Positions 18,473 through 28,232 are shown, numbered from the stretch's first letter. The stretch: 64,000 nt of DNA from Flagellimonas algicola (GCF_005937185.1 NZ_VCNI01000001.1:1964485-2028484); one strand, 5' to 3'. The notes: a model not told the origin generated them from the letters alone. Translations and numbers: made by a program.

Positions 18473-18967
18473 ATGAAAAAAGTAGCCGTAATCATGGGAA
18501 GCACCAGCGATCTTCCCGTTATGCAAGATGCTGTTGAAATTTTAAAGGGATTTGATATTGAAGTGGATGTGGATATTGTTTCTGCCCACCGAACCCCAGA
18601 GAAACTCTTTGATTTTGGCAAAAATGCCCATAAAAATGGCTATGGGGTAATTATTGCCGGCGCTGGCGGTGCAGCCCATTTACCAGGAATGGTGGCTTCG
18701 CTATCCCCATTACCAGTTATCGGGGTTCCTGTAAAGAGCAGTAATTCCATAGATGGCTGGGACTCGGTGCTATCCATTCTTCAAATGCCCGGAGGTGTAC
18801 CCGTTGCCACCGTGGCCCTTAACGGGGCAAAAAATGCTGGTATCCTAGCAGCCCAAATCCTTGGAAGTTCCGACCAATGTATCCTCGACAAGATTGAGGT
18901 TTACAAACAGGGGTTGAAAGAAAAGGTAATCAAGGGAGCTGAAGAAATTCGAAAAAACAAAGGATAG
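18473..18967 (+). CDS. purE: N5-carboxyaminoimidazole ribonucleotide mutase (PurE, class I)
   Basis: A 164-residue class I PurE that moves the carboxylate of N5-CAIR to give CAIR. Substrate-binding motifs GSTSDLPV (residues 9-16), SAHRTPE and AGAGGAAHLPGMVAS are complete. Length is normal. It is paired with purK upstream and followed nine bases later by an EF-hand membrane protein gene. Confidence 0.96.
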   Translation: MKKVAVIMGSTSDLPVMQDAVEILKGFDIEVDVDIVSAHRTPEKLFDFGKNAHKNGYGVIIAGAGGAAHLPGMVASLSPLPVIGVPVKSSNSIDGWDSVLSILQMPGGVPVATVALNGAKNAGILAAQILGSSDQCILDKIEVYKQGLKEKVIKGAEEIRKNKG

Positions 18968-18976
18968 AAGGAACAG

Positions 18977-19387
18977 ATGCCGAGTTACAATGAATTGGGT
19001 ATTTTGTTTGGACTGGCAAGCACGGCAGTGGTGCTATTCGTGCGTAAAAAAATAAAACTACCGCATCACAAAAGCTTGTGGAAAAGTGCCCTACTTCTAT
19101 TCTCTCTTTATACATTGATGCTCGTTATTACAGAAGTCAGATGGTATTTTATCAAAGAACAGCTACAAAGTTTCGATTTGAACCAAAATGGTTTCATCGA
19201 TTTAGAGGAATACACAGATGAGGCTATAGAAGCATTAAACAGAAGAACCCGGAACACGGCAAGGAACTATGCATTTTTGATAGCGGCAGTCATCTCCTCA
19301 GTGGTCTCATTAACTTTTTATACTACGGATGTAATAAGAACTCATCGAAAAATCAAAAAATCCAAGAATTCAACAATCCATGAATAA
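18977..19387 (+). CDS. Membrane protein with one EF-hand
   Basis: A 136-residue protein with three predicted transmembrane segments (about 6-23, 36-54 and 98-117). Between the second and third lies a canonical calcium-binding loop, DLNQNGFIDLEE, with acidic or polar residues at loop positions 1, 3, 5 and 12 and Gly at 6. A basic tail ends the protein. It overlaps the start of the M3 peptidase gene by eight bases and lies nine bases after purE. Function is unknown; a calcium-responsive membrane protein is possible. Confidence 0.75.
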   Translation: MPSYNELGILFGLASTAVVLFVRKKIKLPHHKSLWKSALLLFSLYTLMLVITEVRWYFIKEQLQSFDLNQNGFIDLEEYTDEAIEALNRRTRNTARNYAFLIAAVISSVVSLTFYTTDVIRTHRKIKKSKNSTIHE

Positions 19388-21410
19388 TCCCCTTTTAGAA
19401 TCGTTTGACCAAGCTCCCTTTGAGCATATTGAAAATGAACATTTTAAACCCGCTTTTTTACAGGCGATTGAACAGGCCCGAAAAGAAATTGACCAAATTG
19501 TAGATAATCCCGAATCCCCGACATTCAAGAACACCTTGGAAGCCTTGGATTTTTCAGGCAAACAATTAGATCGCGTTTCCAGTATATTTTTCAACCTTAA
19601 TTCTGCCGAAACCAATGAGGAAATCCAGAAAATTGCCCAGGAGATTTCACCCCTACTTTCCGAGTTCAACAACGACATTACCCTAAATGAGAAATTGTTC
19701 CAAAGAGTAAAATCCGTATACCAACAACGAGGCGAGCTTAGCTTAACATCGGAACAGCAAACCTTATTGGACAAACGCTATAAAAGTTTTAGTAGAAACG
19801 GAGCCAACTTGGATGAAGCTGGCAAAAAAAGATTACGGGAAATTGATGCTGAACTGTCCAAGCTTAAATTGAAGTTTGGTGAAAATGTATTGGCTGAAAC
19901 CAACAAGTATGAAATGCACCTCACCGAAGAGGCAGATTTGGCAGGTTTACCTGAGGGAGCCAAGGAAGCGGCTGCCCAATTGGCTAAATCCAAGGATAAG
20001 GAAGGCTGGCTAATAACTTTGGACTACCCTAGTTACATCCCATTTATGAAATATGCAGATAATAGGGAATTGCGTAAAGAGCTGTCCCAAGCCTTTGGAA
20101 GTAAAGGTTTTCACCAGGACGATTTGGACAATCAGGAAAATGTGCTGCAAATCGTATCCCTCCGTCATGAACGGGCCAATCTTTTGGGTTATCCTACCCA
20201 TGCGGATTTTGTTCTTGAAGAACGCATGGCAGAGACCCCAAAGAAGGTCTTGGATTTTTTAAGCGAACTGCTGGACAAAGCCAAACCGGCTGCCATCCGC
20301 GAATTCAATCAGTTAGCATCCTTTGCCAAGGACACCGATGGTATTGAACAATTGGAAAAATGGGACAGTGCTTATTATTCTGAAAAACTGAAACAACAGC
20401 TGTTCAATTTGGATGATGAAAAACTCAAACCCTATTTTAAACTGGAAAATGTCATTAATGGGGTATTTAAAGTGGCTGAAAAATTGTTTGGATTGACTTT
20501 TAAGGAAGTTTTTGATGTTGAAAAGTACCATGAAGAGGTCAAAACCTACGAGGTCTATGATCGAGATAATCAATTCATCGCTCTTTTTTATACGGATTTT
20601 CATCCGAGACAAGGAAAACGTGGGGGTGCTTGGATGACTTCGTACAAATCACAATACACCGTTAACGGGGATAATAGTAGACCTCACATATCCAATGTCT
20701 GCAATTTCACCAAACCCACGGAGACCAAACCTTCACTCCTAACTTTCAATGAAGTAACCACCTTGTTCCACGAGTTTGGGCATGGTCTGCACGGCATGTT
20801 GGCCAATACCACATATCCAAGCCTGTCCGGGACTTCCGTGTATTGGGATTTTGTGGAATTGCCCAGTCAGATCATGGAAAACTGGTGTTATGAAAAGGAA
20901 GCCTTGGAACTCTTTGCCTTCCATTATGAAACTGGCGAACTGATCCCTATGGAATTGGTGGCAAAAATCAAGGAATCTGCCACTTTTCAAGAAGGAATGG
21001 CCACATTGCGCCAGTTGAGCTTTGGTTTTTTGGATATGGCATGGCATGCAGCTGATCCAGCGGCAATCAAAAATGTAAAAACCTTTGAAGCCAAGGCGTT
21101 TGAAGGCACCAATCTGTTTCCCGACAGTCCGGAAACCTGTATGAGCACGGCCTTTGCCCACATTTTTCAGGGTGGGTATTCCTCCGGATATTATAGCTAC
21201 AAATGGGCCGAAGTGCTAGATGCGGATGCTTTTGCCTACTTTAAGGAAAAGGGCATTTTTAACACGGCAGTTGCCAATGAGTTCAAAGAACATGTACTGT
21301 CCAAAGGAGGTACTGAAAACCCTATGACGCTCTATAAAAGGTTCAGGGGTGCAGAACCTAAGATTGAACCGCTATTGGAGCGAGCTGGGTTAATCAAGAA
21401 AGTTGTGTAA
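19380..21410 (+). CDS. M3 family metallopeptidase (peptidyl-dipeptidase Dcp-like)
   Basis: A 676-residue zinc peptidase of the thimet-oligopeptidase family. The zinc motif HEFGH is at 464-468 (His464, Glu465, His468), with the third ligand Glu493 in DFVELPSQ. The substrate-loop motif FAHIFQGGYSSGYYSYKWAEV is near the C-terminus. There is no signal peptide, so it should act on peptides in the cytosol. Length agrees with Dcp and oligopeptidase A; the sequence looks nearer Dcp. Confidence 0.93.
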   Translation: MNNPLLESFDQAPFEHIENEHFKPAFLQAIEQARKEIDQIVDNPESPTFKNTLEALDFSGKQLDRVSSIFFNLNSAETNEEIQKIAQEISPLLSEFNNDITLNEKLFQRVKSVYQQRGELSLTSEQQTLLDKRYKSFSRNGANLDEAGKKRLREIDAELSKLKLKFGENVLAETNKYEMHLTEEADLAGLPEGAKEAAAQLAKSKDKEGWLITLDYPSYIPFMKYADNRELRKELSQAFGSKGFHQDDLDNQENVLQIVSLRHERANLLGYPTHADFVLEERMAETPKKVLDFLSELLDKAKPAAIREFNQLASFAKDTDGIEQLEKWDSAYYSEKLKQQLFNLDDEKLKPYFKLENVINGVFKVAEKLFGLTFKEVFDVEKYHEEVKTYEVYDRDNQFIALFYTDFHPRQGKRGGAWMTSYKSQYTVNGDNSRPHISNVCNFTKPTETKPSLLTFNEVTTLFHEFGHGLHGMLANTTYPSLSGTSVYWDFVELPSQIMENWCYEKEALELFAFHYETGELIPMELVAKIKESATFQEGMATLRQLSFGFLDMAWHAADPAAIKNVKTFEAKAFEGTNLFPDSPETCMSTAFAHIFQGGYSSGYYSYKWAEVLDADAFAYFKEKGIFNTAVANEFKEHVLSKGGTENPMTLYKRFRGAEPKIEPLLERAGLIKKVV

Positions 21411-21433
21411 CATTTCTTAATTTTCAAAAATTA

Positions 21434-21463
21434 TTGAAAGTTTAGAAAATAGTTGTATCTTTA
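21434..21463 (+). promoter_or_regulatory. Promoter of the GbsR-type regulator gene
   Basis: TTG at 21434-21436 is followed after 19 bases by TATCTTTA (TAnnTTTG with one mismatch). The predicted start falls at or next to the ATG at 21468, which would give a leaderless message. Confidence 0.5.
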
Positions 21464-21467
21464 TCCC

Positions 21468-21971
21468 ATGGAATACCAGGAAGCAAAACAAAAATTTATT
21501 AGCACATGGGGAAGTTTGGGTACTATATGGGGTATCAACAAAGCCATGGCGCAGATTCAAGCTTTGCTTTTTATTTCCACAGAACCGTTGACCACGGAAC
21601 AAATTATGGAAGAACTCCAAATTTCTCGTGGAAATACCAGCATGAATGTTAGGCAGTTGATTGATTGGGGCATAGTGACCAAGGAGCTAAAGGTTGGTGA
21701 GCGCAAGGAGTACTACAACACAGAAAAAGATGTCCAGGAGTTGGCACGGATCATTGCAAAGGAAAGAAGTAGAAGAGAGATTCAACCCGTCATCAAAACA
21801 TTGCAGGACATCAGTTCAATGAATAATGACGGTTCTGCTGCCACAGCTGAACTCATTAAACAAACACAAGCATTGTTGGAATTAGCGGAGACGGCTGATA
21901 CTGTCCTGACTAAAGTTGTGAACCACAAACAAAATTGGGTCAGCAATGCCCTGCTTAAAATGATCAAATAA
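21468..21971 (+). CDS. GbsR/MarR family transcriptional regulator
   Basis: A 167-residue winged-helix regulator of the GbsR type. It opens EYQEAKQKFISTWGSLGTIWGINKAMAQI, then the helix-turn-helix segment LTTEQIMEELQISRGNTSMNVRQLIDWGIV (about 40-70) and a YNTEKDVQEL wing end. In other bacteria GbsR controls betaine or choline genes; the target here is more likely the adjacent membrane protein and methyltransferase genes, 51 bases downstream. The start at 21468 fits the conserved N-terminus. Confidence 0.88.
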   Translation: MEYQEAKQKFISTWGSLGTIWGINKAMAQIQALLFISTEPLTTEQIMEELQISRGNTSMNVRQLIDWGIVTKELKVGERKEYYNTEKDVQELARIIAKERSRREIQPVIKTLQDISSMNNDGSAATAELIKQTQALLELAETADTVLTKVVNHKQNWVSNALLKMIK

Positions 21972-22022
21972 TTTTTTTGAATTTATATTTCAATATTTTC
22001 TGAAACTTTAAAACAATCTATT

Positions 22023-22451
22023 ATGGTTCCAACTTGGCTCATCATCACCGCAGGTATCGGTCAAATATTCACTGCATGTATTTATCCATACATAAGACAC
22101 CAAGTATTTGATTGGTATAATGACGTACAAAAACTTAAGCCTTTAAATCAGGAAATAGCCAAAACCTACAGCCGATATATCCAAGGGCTAAACTTCTCCT
22201 TTGGATTGATTGCCATCATTTTACCCATGAATCTTCAAAACAAAACCCCATTGGCACTCGCTCTTTCCGGATTGATCGCAGCCTATTGGATTGGAAAAGT
22301 AGCCACCCAATTTGCCTATTATCCCATGTATCAAATACCACAGAAAAAGCTGTTTAGAATAGGAAGTTATCTCATGAACGGACTCTTCATGCTTTTTGCC
22401 TTGGTCTACACTTGGCTCGTATTCATTAACCTTTTGAACATACAATTATGA
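22023..22451 (+). CDS. Four-helix membrane protein
   Basis: A 142-residue inner-membrane protein with four predicted transmembrane helices (about 4-24, 53-70, 77-95 and 113-136). A cytosolic loop after helix 1 reads RHQVFDWYNDVQKLKPLNQE. No family is recognised. Its stop overlaps the start of the methyltransferase gene (ATGA), so the two products are made together and may form a membrane-bound methylation unit under the GbsR-type regulator. Confidence 0.7.
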   Translation: MVPTWLIITAGIGQIFTACIYPYIRHQVFDWYNDVQKLKPLNQEIAKTYSRYIQGLNFSFGLIAIILPMNLQNKTPLALALSGLIAAYWIGKVATQFAYYPMYQIPQKKLFRIGSYLMNGLFMLFALVYTWLVFINLLNIQL

Positions 22452-23296
22452 AAACAACTACCCTAAAACCCGTCAATATTGTCATTCCGAAATCCAAAAG
22501 GAAAAAAACCGACCTAGTAGAATTTTACAATGAAGCAACGGCTGACTACGAGTTCTGGAGCAAGGACTTTAACATGCACTTCGGTTATTGGAAACCCTTT
22601 GCAACCAATTTTTTCCGAAGAGATACCATGCTCAATGAGTTAAACAACCAGGTATTAAAAAGGCTGAACCTAAAGAAAGAAAAAGCCCTTTTCGTCGACT
22701 TGGGCTGTGGAATGGGAGGCACCATGCGATATGCCCTGCAAAAAAATAACCACCTGACAGCAATGGGAGTCACACTCTCCGAAACCCAGGTAAGCGAAGG
22801 CAACAAGTTCCTCAAAAATCACGCAGGTGTAATTCTTAAGGAAAACTACAACCATACTAGTTTTAAGAGTAACTCCGTAGATGGAGCTATCGCAATAGAG
22901 AGTTTTTGCCATTCCGGCCACCACTCCAATACTTTTAAAGAGGCCTATCGCATCCTCAAACCTAAAGGAAAACTGGTTATCTCGGATGCATTCTTAAAAA
23001 AAAATGTTGCTACTCTTGACGTTAGCAGTCGCTATTGTTATCAGCAACTATGCGATTCATGGAGCCTGGAACGATTGGGTGCTGTTAATGAAGTGGTCAA
23101 TCAATTGAAAAATGTGGGGTTCAAGGATGTTTTGGTGGAGGATATATCCATGCGTGTTGCTCCTTCGGTATTGCATGTGCCTTTTGCCATTCTAGGTTTT
23201 ACGCTAAGACAGCTATTCAAATCTGGTACTTTACGTGGGCAAAGCATCAACAATCTCAAAGGGTCACTTTTTTCTTTGCTATCAGGATTGCATTAA
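22448..23296 (+). CDS. SAM-dependent methyltransferase
   Basis: A 282-residue class I methyltransferase. The N-terminal FYNEATADYEFWSKDFNMHFGYW segment is like that of sterol, tocopherol and cyclopropane-lipid methyltransferases. Motif I is FVDLGCGMGGTMRYA, the post-I region GVTLSETQ, and a later acidic/aromatic block reads AIAIESFCHS. No cytochrome or export signal is seen. The overlapping gene upstream encodes a membrane protein, so a lipid or quinone substrate is plausible but not shown. Confidence 0.8.
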   Translation: MKTTTLKPVNIVIPKSKRKKTDLVEFYNEATADYEFWSKDFNMHFGYWKPFATNFFRRDTMLNELNNQVLKRLNLKKEKALFVDLGCGMGGTMRYALQKNNHLTAMGVTLSETQVSEGNKFLKNHAGVILKENYNHTSFKSNSVDGAIAIESFCHSGHHSNTFKEAYRILKPKGKLVISDAFLKKNVATLDVSSRYCYQQLCDSWSLERLGAVNEVVNQLKNVGFKDVLVEDISMRVAPSVLHVPFAILGFTLRQLFKSGTLRGQSINNLKGSLFSLLSGLH

Positions 23297-23459
23297 AGAA
23301 GTTTTGGTTACTTTTTTATTACCTGCACCAAATAAGCAGCTCGCTTTGAGGTGTTCCCAAATCTTAAGATTTAGCCAAAATCTACTTTCTTGAACATTTT
23401 GTGATAGTTTTTGGAGTGGTTTGTATTGCAATGAGCATGAAATCATTAACTAAAACCAT

Positions 23460-23467
23460 TACATTTG
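23460..23467 (+). promoter_or_regulatory. -7 element upstream of the ECF sigma gene
   Basis: TACATTTG matches TAnnTTTG exactly; the predicted start is about 10 bases before the ATG at 23483. No good -33 box is seen, so the gene may instead use its own alternative factor. Confidence 0.4.
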
Positions 23468-23482
23468 GTACTTCTTAAAACT

Positions 23483-24037
23483 ATGGTAGCGTACGAACTT
23501 CATCCGGAAACCTGGGTAGACCAATATGCCGATTATTTGTTCAATTATGCGGTAGCCCGCGTAAGCGATGCAGAAATCGCCAAGGATTTGGTACAGGAAA
23601 CTTTTTTCGCAGGACTTAATTCCGCCAAAAACTATAAAGGTGATGCCGCCGAGAGAACATGGTTGATAGCTATTCTCAAACGGAAGGTCATAGACCATTA
23701 CCGGAAAATAAACTCCAAAAAAGGCAAGGCAGAAGTTCGTGTCAACTACAACGCAAGTTCAGATTCGGAAGGCGATTGGTTGGAAGAACAGGTAGCGGAT
23801 CCATTCAGCAAAGATGGACATAGTACCATTGAAAATGAAGAGTTGGGAATGGCCATTCAAGAATGCATTTCCAAACTTCCCAAGAAACAATCGTTGGTAT
23901 TCAATATGAAGACCATTCAAGGAATGAGTACGGAAGATATTTGTAATGAACTTGGAATAAATCCGTCCAACCTGTGGGTTATGATCCATAGAGCAAGAAC
24001 TGCCCTTATGGGTTGTTTAAATGAAAATTGGTTTTAG
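23483..24037 (+). CDS. ECF-family RNA polymerase sigma factor
   Basis: A 184-residue sigma-70 factor of the ECF group. Region 2 holds YLFNYAVARVSDAEIAKDLVQETFFAGL and the RTWLIAILKRKVIDHYRK block; region 4 holds ISKLPKKQSLVFNMKTIQGMSTEDICNELGI followed by a recognition helix NLWVMIHRARTAL. The start at 23483 excludes a weak upstream TTG. It is followed after two bases by a small zinc-motif protein that is its likely anti-sigma partner. Confidence 0.92.
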   Translation: MVAYELHPETWVDQYADYLFNYAVARVSDAEIAKDLVQETFFAGLNSAKNYKGDAAERTWLIAILKRKVIDHYRKINSKKGKAEVRVNYNASSDSEGDWLEEQVADPFSKDGHSTIENEELGMAIQECISKLPKKQSLVFNMKTIQGMSTEDICNELGINPSNLWVMIHRARTALMGCLNENWF

Positions 24038-24039
24038 TT

Positions 24040-24270
24040 ATGAAGATTTCATGTGAGGAAGCGGCCACTATATGCAATAAATCACAGTACAAAGAGGCAG
24101 GATTCTGGCAAGTTATGAAGCTTCGCTTTCATATTTTTACCTGCAAGACCTGTGCAAAATTTACGAAGCAAAACCAAATGCTTACCACACTTTGCGATAA
24201 GGCCAATCTTAACTCGCTTTCAGAAAGTGAAAAGGAAACCATGAAAAAAGATTTGAAGAAGCATCTTTAA
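24040..24270 (+). CDS. Small zinc-binding anti-sigma-like protein
   Basis: A 76-residue soluble protein with a HxxxCxxC motif (HIFTCKTC, about residues 31-38), the zinc signature of ZAS-type anti-sigma factors, after a helix starting CEEAATICNKSQYKEA. It has no transmembrane helix, so it would act in the cytosol. It lies two bases after the ECF sigma gene. The name anti-sigma is inferred from motif and position. Its stop codon overlaps the stop of the convergent UbiA-fold gene. Confidence 0.75.
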   Translation: MKISCEEAATICNKSQYKEAGFWQVMKLRFHIFTCKTCAKFTKQNQMLTTLCDKANLNSLSESEKETMKKDLKKHL

Positions 24271-25091
24271 ACCATTCCTTTCAGAACCCAAAGAATAGCA
24301 AGCCAAAACATCGGGATTCCTTCTACCCAAAAAGAGGCCAAATATCTTTTTCCAAAATCTAACTTGGAACGGAACAATGCCAATAAAACTGTTCCAATAA
24401 CAATTCGAGTCAGAACTTCAGTTACCTTAATATCATCCCTCAAAAATGTAAGTAGGAGGAAGCTAATGATGAGTCCGACACCCACCTTTTTCGTTCTTTG
24501 AACACCCAAAATTTGGGGTAACGTCCTTAAATCCATAGAGTCCCATTTCAAATCCCTGATTTCAAACGGCAGGATCAAAATTAAAACCAATAAAAAACGT
24601 TGGGCAAACAGTACACCTATATCCCATGAGTAAGGAAGCTGGGCATCCAAAATTGGTAGTAATACGGTGAACCCAGCCCATACCAGGGCTACAATAAAAA
24701 TTTTCATTCCTCCCAAACTCCTCAAATTACCAGATTTGGGCAACAACGGAACGGCATAAAGTGTGGACACCAATCCTAATACACCAATTGTCCACCAGAG
24801 TTTTTGGTCTAGTTGAGACATAAAATACATAGCCAACCCAAAGCACAAGAAGCTAAAAATTTGGATGTATCGATGATATAGATTGGAAACAATTAGGTAT
24901 TTCTCTGCCTCTACCCCATACTTTATAAAATTGTAGCATACAACAGTGCTACATCCAGTAAAACCCAACAGGAAATAATTTAACGGAATGTCTAACAGAA
25001 CCAAAGTTACACCGGTCAAAGCCATCACCGCCAAACCCACATGCACACTGGCATTCAAGTAAAAATCAAAAATGGATTTTATCAAACGCAT
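24267..25091 (-). CDS. UbiA-fold membrane protein with one Asp motif missing
   Basis: A 274-residue inner-membrane protein with about eight hydrophobic helices. The segment FEIRDLKWDSMDLRTLPQILG (Asp180, Asp184, Asp187) matches the second Asp-rich motif of UbiA prenyltransferases. The first motif, normally NxxxDxxxD, reads NFIKYGVEA (Asn54, Tyr58, Ala62), so both catalytic Asp are gone. It may be a divergent family member with another role. The gene converges on the sigma/anti-sigma pair. Confidence 0.6.
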   Translation of the reverse strand: MRLIKSIFDFYLNASVHVGLAVMALTGVTLVLLDIPLNYFLLGFTGCSTVVCYNFIKYGVEAEKYLIVSNLYHRYIQIFSFLCFGLAMYFMSQLDQKLWWTIGVLGLVSTLYAVPLLPKSGNLRSLGGMKIFIVALVWAGFTVLLPILDAQLPYSWDIGVLFAQRFLLVLILILPFEIRDLKWDSMDLRTLPQILGVQRTKKVGVGLIISFLLLTFLRDDIKVTEVLTRIVIGTVLLALFRSKLDFGKRYLASFWVEGIPMFWLAILWVLKGMV

Positions 25092-25188
25092 TAAACAAAA
25101 TTCAGCTATTTAAGCCAAGGGTTAATTTGTAGTTAACAACTTTGAATTGACCTAGTGCAAAAATCCCGAATTTGAATGAATTTATGCC

Positions 25189-25196
25189 TAATTTTG
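25189..25196 (+). promoter_or_regulatory. -7 element of the gcvP promoter
   Basis: TAATTTTG matches TAnnTTTG exactly, with a start about 15 bases before the ATG at 25217. The nearest TTTG lies only 14 bases upstream, shorter than usual. Confidence 0.45.
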
Positions 25197-25216
25197 TGCA
25201 CTTTATAATACTGGAC

Positions 25217-28069
25217 ATGAATACAGAAGTGTTTGCCTCAAGGCATATAGGGATCACAGAAAAAGATCTTCAGCGCATGTTTGAAACTGTAGGTGTGGAT
25301 AGCATGGAACAATTGATTTATGAAACCATTCCGGATGATATCAGATTGAAGGAATCCTTAAATCTACCCAATGGTGTCAGTGAACATGAGTTTTTGACCC
25401 ATATCCAAGAACTTGCAGATGAAAACAAAGTTTTCAAGAGTTATATAGGCTTGGGGTATCATGAAAGTTTAACCCCTTCGGTAATCAAAAGGAATATTTT
25501 GGAAAATCCAGGTTGGTATACAGCCTATACGCCCTATCAGGCCGAGATTGCCCAAGGCAGGTTGGAAGCCCTCCTTAACTTCCAAACCATGGTGAGCGAC
25601 CTTACCGGGATGGAACTGGCCAACGCCTCTTTGTTGGACGAAAGTACCGCCGCCGCCGAGGCCATGACCATGTTATTGGACTTAAGGTCACGTCAACAGA
25701 AAAAAGAGGGCGCGCTTAAGTTTTTTGTCTCTGAGGAAGTGCTGCCTCAGACCTTGAGCCTTCTGCAAACACGTTCCAAACCATTGGGCATTGAACTGAT
25801 CATAGGAAATCATGAAAAATTCGATTTTTCAAATGAATTCTATGGTGCTTTGCTGCAATATCCGGGGAAACATGGACAAGTCCATGACTATGCCGGTTTT
25901 GTTGAAAAAGCAAAGGAAAATGATATCAAAGTAGCCGTATCTGCCGACATTTTAAGTTTAGTATTGCTTACGCCTCCCGGTGAATGGGGGGTAGATGTGG
26001 TTGTGGGTACCACGCAGCGCTTTGGTATTCCACTAGGGTACGGAGGCCCCCATGCCGCTTTTTTTGCCACAAAAGAAGCTTACAAGCGTAATATTCCGGG
26101 TAGGATCATTGGTATCACCAAGGACACGGATGGAAATCCAGCCTTGCGGATGGCCCTTCAGACCCGTGAACAGCACATAAAAAGAGACAAAGCCACCTCC
26201 AACATTTGTACCGCCCAGGTGCTATTGGCTGTTATGGCGGGCATGTATGCGGTGTATCATGGCCCAAATGGATTAAAATACATTGCGGAAAAGGTGCACA
26301 CCAGTACTAAATTGGTTTCCGATTTCCTTGGCGAGGTCGGTTTTGAACAGCTTAACGAGGTGTACTTTGATACCATAAAAGTCAAAGTCAATAATGCAAA
26401 GCAATTAAGAGAGGTTTCTGAATCAGTTGGAATCAATCTGAACTATATTGATGAAAATACAGTATCAGTCTCTTTGAACGAAGCTGTTGAAAAAGAAGAT
26501 ATCAAGCGTTTGATAGGTTGCTTTATGGAAAGCCAAAACCAAAAACCGGATGCCTCTTTTGTGAAATCGGTGACGGACATAATTCCCGAATCCTTACAAC
26601 GTAAATCCCCATTTTTAGAACACGAAGTGTTCAATTCGTACCACTCGGAAACAGAATTGATGCGCTATATCAAGAAATTGGAGCGAAAGGACTTGGCCCT
26701 GAACCATTCCATGATATCCTTAGGGAGCTGTACCATGAAATTGAATGCTGCCAGCGAGATGTTGCCGTTGAGCTGGGCCAATTGGGGGAATATCCACCCT
26801 TTTGTACCTCTTGATCAAGCCCAGGGCTATCAAAAAGTACTCAAAGAACTGGAATCCCAATTAAATGTGATTACCGGTTTTGCGGCAACCTCCCTTCAGC
26901 CCAATTCGGGAGCACAAGGAGAGTATGCCGGACTTATGACGATCAAAGCCTACCATGAGTCCCGTGGAGAGGGACACCGAAATATTTGTATCATTCCCGC
27001 TTCCGCACATGGAACCAATCCAGCTTCGGCAGTTATGGCCGGGATGAAGGTTGTGGTGACCAAAACCGATGAACATGGAAACATAGATGTTTCGGATTTG
27101 GAGGAAAAAGCCCAGTTGCATTCAGTAAATCTTGCAGCCCTAATGGTCACTTATCCTTCAACGCATGGTGTATTTGAGTCTTCCATCAAACACATTACCC
27201 AAGTGATCCATGATCACGGCGGGCAAGTGTATATGGACGGAGCTAACATGAACGCACAGGTGGGATTGACGAATCCTGCTACCATTGGTGCTGATGTTTG
27301 TCACTTGAATCTGCACAAAACGTTTGCTATTCCCCACGGAGGTGGTGGTCCAGGTGTAGGCCCAATTTGTGTTGCTGAACAGTTAAAGCCGTTCCTACCT
27401 TCCAATCCTGTTGTGGAAACCGGAGGTGAACAGGCAATCACAGCTATTTCAGCAGCTCCTTGGGGCAGTGCCCTCGCTTGTCTGATTTCCTACGGATATA
27501 TCAAGATGTTGGGTGCTGAAGGACTTACCGAAGCTACCAAAATGGCCATTTTAAATGCCAATTACATCAAGGACAAACTCAAAGGGAAATTTGATGTACT
27601 CTACACTGGTGAGAGAGGTCGCGCTGCACACGAAATGATTATTGACTGTAGGCCTTTTAAAGCCCACGGAATTGAGGTGACGGATATTGCGAAACGCCTA
27701 ATGGATTATGGATTTCATGCTCCGACCGTTTCATTTCCGGTTGCCGGAACCATCATGATTGAGCCAACTGAAAGTGAGAGTTTGGCCGAATTGGACAGGT
27801 TTTGCGAAGCAATGCTCGGTATTAGGGAAGAAATTGATGAGGCCCATGCGGATAATCCCAACAATGTCCTTAAAAATGCACCTCATACCTTGGGAATGGT
27901 TACCAGTGATTCCTGGGAATTTCCATACAGTAGACAAAAAGCAGCCTTTCCCCTGCCCTACGTTTCAGAGAACAAATTTTGGCCCAGCATCCGTAGAACG
28001 GATGAAGCCTTTGGAGATCGTAATTTGATCTGTACCTGCACACCCATTGAAGCTTACGCGGAAGTGTAG
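25217..28069 (+). CDS. gcvP: Glycine dehydrogenase, P protein of the glycine cleavage system
   Basis: A 950-residue single-chain P protein, which decarboxylates glycine with PLP and passes the aminomethyl group to lipoyl-GcvH. Both halves are present: the N-terminal half with [35 protein letters not shown] in overlapping conserved blocks, and the C-terminal half with [15 protein letters not shown] and the PLP-binding [18 protein letters not shown] motif (Lys near residue 697). The ATG at 25217 is preferred to an upstream TTG because it matches the conserved N-terminus and lies behind the promoter. The gene is alone; GcvT and GcvH are elsewhere. Confidence 0.97.
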   Translation: MNTEVFASRHIGITEKDLQRMFETVGVDSMEQLIYETIPDDIRLKESLNLPNGVSEHEFLTHIQELADENKVFKSYIGLGYHESLTPSVIKRNILENPGWYTAYTPYQAEIAQGRLEALLNFQTMVSDLTGMELANASLLDESTAAAEAMTMLLDLRSRQQKKEGALKFFVSEEVLPQTLSLLQTRSKPLGIELIIGNHEKFDFSNEFYGALLQYPGKHGQVHDYAGFVEKAKENDIKVAVSADILSLVLLTPPGEWGVDVVVGTTQRFGIPLGYGGPHAAFFATKEAYKRNIPGRIIGITKDTDGNPALRMALQTREQHIKRDKATSNICTAQVLLAVMAGMYAVYHGPNGLKYIAEKVHTSTKLVSDFLGEVGFEQLNEVYFDTIKVKVNNAKQLREVSESVGINLNYIDENTVSVSLNEAVEKEDIKRLIGCFMESQNQKPDASFVKSVTDIIPESLQRKSPFLEHEVFNSYHSETELMRYIKKLERKDLALNHSMISLGSCTMKLNAASEMLPLSWANWGNIHPFVPLDQAQGYQKVLKELESQLNVITGFAATSLQPNSGAQGEYAGLMTIKAYHESRGEGHRNICIIPASAHGTNPASAVMAGMKVVVTKTDEHGNIDVSDLEEKAQLHSVNLAALMVTYPSTHGVFESSIKHITQVIHDHGGQVYMDGANMNAQVGLTNPATIGADVCHLNLHKTFAIPHGGGGPGVGPICVAEQLKPFLPSNPVVETGGEQAITAISAAPWGSALACLISYGYIKMLGAEGLTEATKMAILNANYIKDKLKGKFDVLYTGERGRAAHEMIIDCRPFKAHGIEVTDIAKRLMDYGFHAPTVSFPVAGTIMIEPTESESLAELDRFCEAMLGIREEIDEAHADNPNNVLKNAPHTLGMVTSDSWEFPYSRQKAAFPLPYVSENKFWPSIRRTDEAFGDRNLICTCTPIEAYAEV

Positions 28070-28091
28070 TGTAACACCCGTATTTAGGTAT

Positions 28092-28128
28092 AAAACGCCT
28101 TGGTTTCCTACGTAAATCCAGGCGTTTT
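28092..28128 (+). terminator. Terminator of gcvP
   Basis: AAAACGCCT and AGGCGTTTT form a stem around a loop of about 18 bases, 22 bases after the gcvP stop. The T-tract is short. Confidence 0.65.
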
Positions 28129-28232
28129 CCTATTTATATTTAGCCTATACGTCATTTGGGCATCGTATCATTTTCGATTAAATAGCTTAAAAAATCACAA
28201 CTGAAAATTATCTTCATTAGCAAAACCTCGAC

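Noticed and set aside
25172..25216. Extended N-terminus for GcvP from a TTG start
   Set aside because: The added 15 residues do not match the family, and the -7 promoter element lies inside this stretch.
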